60,543 nucleotides of DNA from Microseira wollei NIES-4236 (lineage in GTDB: Bacteria > Cyanobacteriota > Cyanobacteriia > Cyanobacteriales > Aerosakkonemataceae), in the NCBI RefSeq assembly GCF_020521235.1, contig NZ_BLAY01000043.1, positions 1-60,543 on the forward strand, read 5' to 3'. Below, in pieces: positions 18,901-25,058 of the stretch. The notes below the pieces were generated by a model. That model was not told where the DNA came from and did not search any database. It worked only from the letters and a program-made list of their open reading frames with translations. Both the position numbers and the translations under genes were made by a program. The number at the start of each line of letters is the position of its first letter. The stretch's first letter is position 1.

Positions 18901-21502
18901 TTAAAGATTGTTTGAGGTGGTTCTGCGCTTTTAAAGCTTGAATTTTAACTTGATAAACTTTGATTTGATCTAAAAGCGTATTTGCATTTTGAAGAACAGT
19001 TTCTGCCAATTGCTCCATTTGCTCAAACTCACCGTTGAGATACATTGCCTCTGTGGCTTCTTCATAGAGTCCCAAAGTTAGGTGGTAATGGTTATGCCAG
19101 CAATCAATATTTAGGAGTTCTAAACCTACAGTTAAATACTTTTTAGCAGCTCCGTAAGCCGTTGAATATTTAGCTTTACGTCCAGCAATTAAGTTCAATT
19201 CAGCGAGTTCGTCCCGTTCTATTTGAGCGGTAATTAACTCTACCCCCATATTCAGTTGGTTGACAATATCAAAAATTTTATCTTCTCTTTCTTCTGCCGT
19301 AGGCGCGGCACCTCCGTGTCCGCATTTCCTCAATAAAAGTCGCCCAATTTCGAGATGAGTTGATTGTTTCTTGTCTTCGGGAATCAGAAAATATGCCGCT
19401 TGCTGTACTCGGTCATGTAAAAATCTGTAAACTGGTAATTGGGCTGACTCTTCATCATTCGTAATATGCGACAGTTCGCGATCGTCTGACTGAAAAAATT
19501 TGTAAATTTCAGTAGTGGGAATAATTAATCCTTCTTGCAATGCTTTCCACAGGTCAGCCGCTGTTTCACTCTGAGATTTTTTATGGACAATTGCCAGGGT
19601 TGCTAAGTCAAATTGGTTGCCGATACAGGCTGCTAGTTTCAAAACTTCCTGAGTATTTACCGGCAATTTTTGCAACTGAATCGCCATAAACTCGACGACG
19701 TCATCGGTCAATGCCAGCGCCTTCACTTGGGCAATGTCACATTGCCAATAGCTGCGATTAAAATTAAACTTAATTAACTCATCTTCATAGAGAGATTTGA
19801 GGAATTGAGTCGCAAAGAAAGGATTGCCTTTGGTTTTAGCGAACACCAGTTCTGTCAAAGGAATTGCCCTTGCTGTTGGACAAATCAGCGGATCGGCAAT
19901 CAGTTGATTTAAGGAAGGTTGGTCTAGGGGTGCTAAAGTAATTTGATTTAATGTCGTTGAGTCTTTGCGAATCTCATCCAAGGTTAGCATCAGCGGATGG
20001 GCGGGAAAAACTTCGTTGTCTCGATAAGCTCCCATTAATAACAGATAGCCGGTATTCGTTTCGCTCATCAACAATTGCATTAGCTTCAATGAAGCCGAGT
20101 CTGCCCACTGTAAATCGTCCAAGAAGATGACTAAAGGATGCTCTTTGGTCGATAAAACTCGGATGAAGTTTTGAAATAAAAGATTGAAGCGATTTTGAGC
20201 GGCAATTCCTTCTAGTTGTGGCACTTTTGGCTGCTTGCCAATCAGGTGTTCTAATTCTGGGATGACATCGATAATCACCTGACCGCTGTCACCTAAAGCT
20301 TCCAGTATTTTGGCTTTCCATTTCTGCAATTCGGTAGAATTTTCGGTGAGTAATTGGTGCATCAAATTCTGGAATGCTTGTACCCACGCAGAAAAGGGAA
20401 TATCGCGTTTAAATTGATCGAATTTCCCTTTGATGAAGTAACCGCGTTGGCGAACAATGGGTTTGTGAACTTCATTAACTACGGCGGTTTTACCAATGCC
20501 GGAAAAGCCAGCAACTAGCATGATTTCTCTATGGCCTTCGCTGATGCGATCAAAGGCATCTAATAAGGTCTTAACTTCGGTTTCTCTGCCGTAAAGTTTT
20601 TCGGGGATGACGAAGCGATCGCATACATCCCTCGCCCCCAAACTAAACTGATTAATACTGCCTTTTTCTTGCCATTGCTGCCAACATTTTTCTAAGTCAC
20701 ATCGCAATCCCAATGCACTTTGATAGCGCAGTTCAGCGGTTTTTGCCATCAATTTCATCACAATGTCCGAAACGGCCTGCGGCATCGCTGGTACGAGTTC
20801 CATTGGAAGAGTTGGTCTGCGTGCAATGTGGCAGTGAACTAACTCCATTGGGTCGATTGATTGAAATGGTAATTGACCTGTTAATAGTTGGTAAAATGTC
20901 ACTCCCAACGAGTAAAAATCAGTCCGATAGTCGATGCCGCGATTCATTCTGCCAGTTTGTTCTGGAGAGATATAAGCTAGGCTTCCTTCCAGGACGTTAG
21001 GGTTAGCAATCTCCTGATTTTCTCTCGGCAATAAAGAAGCGATGCTAAAGTCAATTAGTTTTATTTCTTTGGTTTTAGGATTAATTATAATATTCTGGGG
21101 TTTGATATCTTTGTGAATCACTCGGTTGTAATAAAGTCCTGCTAAAATTTCGGCGATCGCGATCGCATGGGGCAGAAATTCATCGAGACTCATTGCTCTG
21201 TTACCCAGGTACTCAGACAGGGAGATTCCCCCCATATCTTCCATGACTAAGGCAAAACTATTGCCGTAGTTTTCCAGCGCAATCGGTTTAACAATTCCCG
21301 CCAAGTCAAGATTTTTAGTAATGGTATACTGATTCCGAAACTGCACCAATTCGTTGAAAGTAGGATACTCGCTTTTGAGCAGTTTGATGACAACCGATCT
21401 TTGGTCTGACTCCGAAATCCCCCGATACACTAACGTTCTAGAGCCATCGTAGATCTGTTCGGTGATGCGATAGTTAGGAAAGATGGGGAAATTTCTGCTC
21501 AT
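15935..21502 (-). CDS. Giant Ser/Thr kinase - AAA ATPase - GAF - histidine kinase
   Basis: About 1855 codons from the ATG at 21502 (MSRNFPIFPNYRITEQIYD), preferred over an upstream in-frame Met because the kinase fold begins directly there. Domains in order: Ser/Thr kinase (about 8-270) with HKDIKPQN and DFS in place of DFG; AAA/NB-ARC-like ATPase with Walker A GFSGIGKTAV (about 325) and Walker B LVIFLDDLQW; helical repeats; GAF (about 1400-1545); histidine kinase with phospho-acceptor His in VAGVAHEINTPLG, N-box NLIHNALQAM and G-boxes DSGKGIP and GEGSGLGLDIV. This architecture is common in filamentous cyanobacteria. An apparent in-frame insertion (CGHGGAAPTA) lies at about 19300-19326. Confidence 0.93.
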   Translation of the reverse strand: MSRNFPIFPNYRITEQIYDGSRTLVYRGISESDQRSVVIKLLKSEYPTFNELVQFRNQYTITKNLDLAGIVKPIALENYGNSFALVMEDMGGISLSEYLGNRAMSLDEFLPHAIAIAEILAGLYYNRVIHKDIKPQNIIINPKTKEIKLIDFSIASLLPRENQEIANPNVLEGSLAYISPEQTGRMNRGIDYRTDFYSLGVTFYQLLTGQLPFQSIDPMELVHCHIARRPTLPMELVPAMPQAVSDIVMKLMAKTAELRYQSALGLRCDLEKCWQQWQEKGSINQFSLGARDVCDRFVIPEKLYGRETEVKTLLDAFDRISEGHREIMLVAGFSGIGKTAVVNEVHKPIVRQRGYFIKGKFDQFKRDIPFSAWVQAFQNLMHQLLTENSTELQKWKAKILEALGDSGQVIIDVIPELEHLIGKQPKVPQLEGIAAQNRFNLLFQNFIRVLSTKEHPLVIFLDDLQWADSASLKLMQLLMSETNTGYLLLMGAYRDNEVFPAHPLMLTLDEIRKDSTTLNQITLAPLDQPSLNQLIADPLICPTARAIPLTELVFAKTKGNPFFATQFLKSLYEDELIKFNFNRSYWQCDIAQVKALALTDDVVEFMAIQLQKLPVNTQEVLKLAACIGNQFDLATLAIVHKKSQSETAADLWKALQEGLIIPTTEIYKFFQSDDRELSHITNDEESAQLPVYRFLHDRVQQAAYFLIPEDKKQSTHLEIGRLLLRKCGHGGAAPTAEEREDKIFDIVNQLNMGVELITAQIERDELAELNLIAGRKAKYSTAYGAAKKYLTVGLELLNIDCWHNHYHLTLGLYEEATEAMYLNGEFEQMEQLAETVLQNANTLLDQIKVYQVKIQALKAQNHLKQSLNLGLDILALLGIDLPKEPEPTEIPLAFEQTQLALQGKRIQDLIDLPDMIDPQKLAATQILLKLCPAAYMVTPVLLPLITFKQIQLALEYGNAPTHTHAYANYGLILCGVMGELESGYEFGELALNLLEKLDAKPFKAMTLFVKSCFIKHWKRHIKETLKPFLDSYSSGLETGDLEHAGYSAQRYCYHLYFSGATELSRVELEMQTYRDAINNINQDSILQLHQIYHQLVLNLLGMTENPCCLIGTACDEAKMLPLHIANNYRIACYYFYLNKLILCYLFGEYKQAVEHSVGAEQYLDAGVASILVPVFYTYDSLSKLAVYADVDISEQQQILKTITENQQKMQNWGNHAPMNYLHKFYLVEAERHRVLGEKVEAIEMYDRAIKGAKENEYIQDEALSNELAAKFYLTWGKEKIAQVYLIDAYYAYARWGAKAKVEDLEKRYPQLLAPILNQKTGLKTGETIAQMVTGTITSSSSGVSEILDLATVIKASQSLSGEIQLEGLLSSLMQVTIENAGAEKGSLILLEGDSFFVAAQCVSGRACNLHSTPVVDSEEIPITLINYVWRTQETLVINDATAENTFAADSYIIGHQPKSVLCMPIQKQGVAIALLYLENNLTVGAFTPARLEVLKVLASQAAISIENAQLYATLETKVEERTQELSQALSDLKATQDELIQSEKMAALGQLVAGVAHEINTPLGAIRSSVGYISEFLQENLSKLPSLFRELTPEREEQFLALLARSLSNTTTISGRERRQLRKALTGELEAQNINNADTLANLLLDLGICHNLEPLIPLLQQPDSDSFLKIVRSFARLQDSTRDITTASDRAAKVVFALKTYARYDQTGETVQANILDGLEAVLTLYHNQIKHGVELIRHYQELPPIDCYFDELNQVWTNLIHNALQAMDNKGTLTIAAIQQEGYIKISITDSGKGIPDEIKDKIFQPFFTTKPPGEGSGLGLDIVRKIVEKHQGNITFESVPGQTTFTVSLPVL

Positions 21503-21630
21503 GGTTGGACTCGTGTTTGGGAGTGGGGTAAGAACTGGATGCGATACGACTTTAGCCACACTTCGCGCTCGTGCCATTTAAACTTAGTATTGTGGCTGAT
21601 TTTCGGTCTGCGATCGCTGGCTCAGTTAAA

Positions 21631-21773
21631 CTTAGATCTTGCAAGAGTGCTTCTATCCCGCCGGGGACTAAATTCCCAGGGTAAAAGCTTCTTTAGTCGG
21701 ATTTATCCGACTTTTGCTATTAGACGGGGAATTTATTCCCCGGCGGGTTGTGACAACTGGTGCAAGATCTGAG
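21631..21773. mobile_element. 143-bp MITE related to the one at 3556
   Basis: Termini CTTAGATCTTGCA (21631) and TGCAAGATCTGAG (ending 21773) match the CTCAGATCTTGCACCA family. Inside is a longer inverted repeat, 21657-21680 against 21726-21747 (CCCGCCGGGGA...TAAATTCCC with one mismatch), enclosing a small AGTCGGAT/ATCCGACT hairpin. No coding potential. Confidence 0.65.
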
Positions 21774-22403
21774 TGAAACATAAGCGTACGCAAAGCTTTT
21801 GCGTAGCAAGTATCGCGCCTTAGTAAATTCCCTTGACTAGAAGGGTTAGATGCACCCATCGTCTCAGTATACTCAACTACGCATAAACTGAAGACAATAA
21901 TTCCTAGTTAATTATATTCTCTCGATTTACATACTATCCTGAAAAAATATTAATTTCCAGTAATTTCAGTAAGATCGCGTAAAAGCTGGATTCAGTATAA
22001 AAACGGATTAAGCGAGTAAATTAGAGCGTAAAAGTCTGAAAATTGCCCGATTTTACGGCGCGGTCTAGCAGTGCGCCATAGGCGAGCGCTCGCGAAATTA
22101 CGTAAGTAATTAATATACCGCAGTTAACCGTACTTTTACGCAGGCAATGGTTTGGCGCGCTCCGTTCGCGTAAATGATTTCGTAATATTATTATCGATAA
22201 AAATTCAATAATTATAGTAATATTAATGTCACAAAATTAATAATTTGTGAAAAAAGCTACAGCACTAAGGGTCAATAAATAATAAAATTGATAGATCTGC
22301 TCAATGGGAAAAGAGCCGTCTTAGATCTAAACCCAGCTAAAGCCAGATGTTTGAGCAGTCGAGTTAGACAATATTGCAGTTAGCGAATTCAAAGGAACAG
22401 GTA
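21774..22403. other. Intergenic region upstream of argD
   Basis: 630 bp with no credible gene. It is A+T rich around 21890-21990 and 22180-22290. GC-rich small repeat fragments (around 21780-21815, 22060-22100 and 22150-22175, containing GCGCTCCGTTCGCG-like strings) are interspersed. The argD promoter presumably lies in the 22200-22400 part. Confidence 0.5.
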
Positions 22404-23687
22404 GTGAGCGTAGAAACTTTAGTTGAGAACCCCCAAATCCCGGCAGAATCAGCGCCAGTGCTGTCGGAAGCGTTCGATGCAGCAAACTTTGACCAATCGG
22501 TCATGTCCACCTACGCGCGTTTTTCCCTGGCGTTGGAACGGGGGGAGGGTTGTCGCGTTTGGGATACTCAAGGACGGGAATATCTAGATTTTGTCGCTGG
22601 AATTGCCACTTGCACTTTAGGACACGCTCATCCAGCAATGGTTGAAACCGTAACGCGGCAAATACAAACCTTGCATCACGTTTCTAACTTGTATTACGTC
22701 CCCGTGCAAGGACAGTTGGCGAAGTGGTTAATCGACCATTCCTGTGCAGAGCGGGCGTTCTTCTGCAACTCCGGTGCAGAAGCGAACGAAGGGGCGATTA
22801 AATTGGCGCGGAAATACGCCCACACGGTTCTAAATATCGAGTTTCCGGTAATTTTGACCGCGCACGCCAGTTTCCACGGGCGCACCCTAGCGACGATTAC
22901 AGCCACGGGTCAGCCGAAGTATCAAAAGAACTTCGGTCCGTTGATGCCTGGGTTCGAGTACGTAGAGTATAACGATATTGAGGCGATCCGGAATGCGATC
23001 GCAGAAATCGACGAAGGCGATCGGCGAGTCTGTGCAATTATGCTAGAAGCGTTGCAAGGGGAAGGCGGCGTCCGTCCGGGAAATAAAGAATACTTCCAGC
23101 AAATACGCCAAATTTGCGATGAAACCGGCATTTTGCTCATTCTCGATGAAGTGCAAGTTGGCATGGGACGCACCGGCAAATATTGGGGATACGAAAATCT
23201 CGGAATTGAACCGGATATCTTCACCAGTGCCAAAGGATTGGGTGGCGGGATTCCCATCGGCGCCACATTGTGCAAAGCTAAGTGCGATGTTTTCCAACCG
23301 GGAGATCACGCCAGCACCTTTGGCGGAAATCCTTTTGCTTGTGCGGTGGCATTGACGGTGTGTCAAACCCTGGAAAAAGAGAACATTCTGCAAAACGTGC
23401 AAGCACGCGGCGAACAATTGCGGCAGGGATTGAGAGCGATCGCATCCAAATACCCGGATAAAATAGCCGAAGTGCGCGGCTGGGGTTTAATTAACGGCAT
23501 GGAATTAAAAGCCGATATTGCACTAACTTCAGCCGATATCGTCAAAGCAGCGATGGCCTTCGGCGTGTTATTAGTACCAGCAGGACCAAAAGTCGTCCGG
23601 TTTGTACCGCCTTTGATTGTAAGCGCAGAGGAAGTCGAGCGGGCATTGCAAGCCGTGGAAGTTGCGATCGCATCTGTGAGTGCGTAG
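22404..23687 (+). CDS. argD: Acetylornithine aminotransferase
   Basis: 427 codons from the GTG at 22404, chosen for its AAGGA box 7 bp upstream; a TTG 10 codons earlier is possible. A class III PLP aminotransferase: FCNSGAEANEGAIKLARKY, SFHGRTLATITATGQ, LEALQGEGGV, ILDEVQVGMGRTGK and the PLP lysine in SAKGLGGGIPIG, plus GDHASTFGGNPFA. It converts N-acetylglutamate semialdehyde to N-acetylornithine in arginine synthesis, and may double as the succinyldiaminopimelate enzyme. Monocistronic; a palindrome follows at 23721. Confidence 0.92.
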   Translation: MSVETLVENPQIPAESAPVLSEAFDAANFDQSVMSTYARFSLALERGEGCRVWDTQGREYLDFVAGIATCTLGHAHPAMVETVTRQIQTLHHVSNLYYVPVQGQLAKWLIDHSCAERAFFCNSGAEANEGAIKLARKYAHTVLNIEFPVILTAHASFHGRTLATITATGQPKYQKNFGPLMPGFEYVEYNDIEAIRNAIAEIDEGDRRVCAIMLEALQGEGGVRPGNKEYFQQIRQICDETGILLILDEVQVGMGRTGKYWGYENLGIEPDIFTSAKGLGGGIPIGATLCKAKCDVFQPGDHASTFGGNPFACAVALTVCQTLEKENILQNVQARGEQLRQGLRAIASKYPDKIAEVRGWGLINGMELKADIALTSADIVKAAMAFGVLLVPAGPKVVRFVPPLIVSAEEVERALQAVEVAIASVSA

Positions 23688-23720
23688 GTGCGATCGCTTC
23701 TACCGTTTACCTTTAGTAGC

Positions 23721-23741
23721 AGGGTAGGCATTGCCTACCCT
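23721..23741. terminator. Palindrome between convergent genes
   Basis: AGGGTAGGCA-T-TGCCTACCCT, a perfect 10-bp stem, lies between argD and a convergent small gene. There is no T-run, so it may stop transcription weakly in both directions or simply be a repeat; GGGTAGGCATCTTGCCTG at 15178 is a looser relative. Confidence 0.45.
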
Positions 23742-23745
23742 ATTG

Positions 23746-23961
23746 CTAGCTACTTCTGAACTTCTGCTGTTTCGTTGGGTCGGGTTTATAGATCATCCCG
23801 TCAAAGACGATTTTATATGTCGCCGTTGGAACCATTTGTCTGAGTATTTGCAAATGTGCTTCAGCATCGCTGCGGCGACGCAAACGGCAAACAGTGATAT
23901 TCTGGGCATTTGGTAGAAACCGGATAATGCACCAAGGATGAAGTTGATCGAGATAAGACAT
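23746..23961 (-). CDS. Small cyanobacterial protein, unknown function
   Basis: 71 codons from the ATG at 23961 (MSYLDQLHPWCIIRFLPNAQ); the longer frame to 24111 crosses the operator region of the neighbouring regulator and is less likely. The pattern LHPWCIIR...RFRRRSDAEAHLQ-like (here CRLRRRSDAEAHLQILRQM) is familiar from short cyanobacterial hypothetical proteins. Basic, with no membrane segment. Divergent from the XRE regulator at 24172. Confidence 0.7.
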   Translation of the reverse strand: MSYLDQLHPWCIIRFLPNAQNITVCRLRRRSDAEAHLQILRQMVPTATYKIVFDGMIYKPDPTKQQKFRSS

Positions 23962-24110
23962 AGGGAATTTAAGCGATCGCTTAAATAGCGATCGCGCTTG
24001 TTGTTTGTTGAAATGACAATTGATGAGAAACTGAAAAAGCAGATACACCGAAAACGACCTGGTAATAGGAATGCTTTTTCGGTTGCCTGCTACTGAATTG
24101 TGTTCTTCCA

Positions 24111-24127
24111 CTATAAGCTGCTTATAG
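24111..24127. promoter_or_regulatory. Operator-like palindrome 1
   Basis: CTATAAG-CTG-CTTATAG is a perfect 17-bp palindrome. A second copy with the same arms lies 36 bp downstream (24147-24163). Both sit immediately upstream of the XRE-family regulator gene. Confidence 0.6.
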
Positions 24128-24146
24128 TAACCTTGTCAAGCAGCTT

Positions 24147-24163
24147 GTATAAGGGACTTATAG
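24147..24163. promoter_or_regulatory. Operator-like palindrome 2
   Basis: GTATAAG-GGA-CTTATAG repeats the arms of the first site (TATAAG/CTTATA), with its centre 36 bp away, between three and four helical turns. It ends 8 bp before the regulator's ATG, so bound protein would block translation start or transcription of that gene. Autoregulation is inferred. Confidence 0.6.
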
Positions 24164-24171
24164 TAAGCGAG

Positions 24172-24411
24172 ATGACGGAACAGCAAGGATCAAAACAAGA
24201 GTCGCCATTGAAGAAACGCAGAGAAGAGTTAGGACTGACGCAAAGAGACGTTGCTGTTGCTGTTGATGTGTCTGTCCAAACGATAAGTAACTGGGAGACA
24301 GGACGATATAAAGAAGCAAAACTGACTCTTCCCCAGATAAAAGCTTTGTGTAAGGTATTGAATTGGAATGTGGATGACTTGCCTAATGATTTTAGAGCGC
24401 CTGAGTCTTAA
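24172..24411 (+). CDS. XRE-family transcriptional regulator
   Basis: 79 codons from the ATG at 24172; the longer frame starting at 24100 runs through the operator palindromes. Residues of about 15-70 form an HTH_3 domain: KKRREELGLTQRDVAVAVDVSVQTISNWETGR, then a partial fourth helix (LPQIKALCKVLNWNVDDLP). No other domain. The adjacent paired palindromes suggest it represses itself and possibly the divergent gene at 23746. Confidence 0.85.
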   Translation: MTEQQGSKQESPLKKRREELGLTQRDVAVAVDVSVQTISNWETGRYKEAKLTLPQIKALCKVLNWNVDDLPNDFRAPES

Positions 24412-25058
24412 TCAGACAAGCTACGCCTCTGGGACTGAATATATCGTCAGGACTTACGCAAAGAAAACGGGTTTCTCTGAAAAATCGTCGCCAAAGGAAA
24501 CTGGAGATATGCCTCCCTTCCGCACTCGCGTTCGCAGCAATCAACAAAGGTGACAGGATCGTCGTGGGTAATATGATGTCAGGCTTTTCACCCATAATTA
24601 AAACTCAGAGCGTCAGAGTGTCCCTACGGAGCGAGCGTCAGTCCTAACTATGGGTAATCAAACGGACATGATATAAGTCCCGATCGTTTCACTGTTTCAG
24701 TACACAAATTACCATTTGTATAAATTTTTATACCATTAACACTGGTAAATTCACAGTACTTACGCCCAGAAACAAAGGGCGATCCGAAAAATCCTGGGGA
24801 AAGGGAACCAGAGATCGAGGTCGAAACCGGGTTTCTTTTCTCGTCGTGCGTAAGTCCTGATTCAGTAATTTTGCCATAGATATTTTCTTAACAAAATAGC
24901 CATCGTAAAAATACTGAATTATTAAAATTGTTGCCATTGATAAATCAATAAAATCATGGAGGCAATTCAGATTGTATAAAATTATAATATAATCAAATAT
25001 ATTTTGAAGTAAACCTGTAGAAAAAGTCAAAAAATTACTGTTTTGAAGAAGATAGTAT
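24412..25058. repeat. Gene-free stretch with two GACTTACGC-type repeat elements
   Basis: A first unit begins CAGGACTTACGCAAAG at 24449 and ends near CAGTCCTAAC at 24649. A second is bounded by ACTTACGC (24758-24765) and GCGTAAGT (24848-24855), 98 bp in all, with GAAACCGGGTTTCTT inside. CGGACATGATAT at 24665 belongs to another family. The A+T-rich part, 24870-25058, probably carries the promoter of the permease-kinase gene. Confidence 0.6.

Noticed and set aside
23119-23355. Plus-strand frame within argD
   Set aside because: Overlaps argD entirely in another frame and lacks any start signal or domain.
24368-24595. Short frames on both strands after the XRE gene
   Set aside because: They lie in a dispersed repeat element and resemble translations of the repeat, not proteins.
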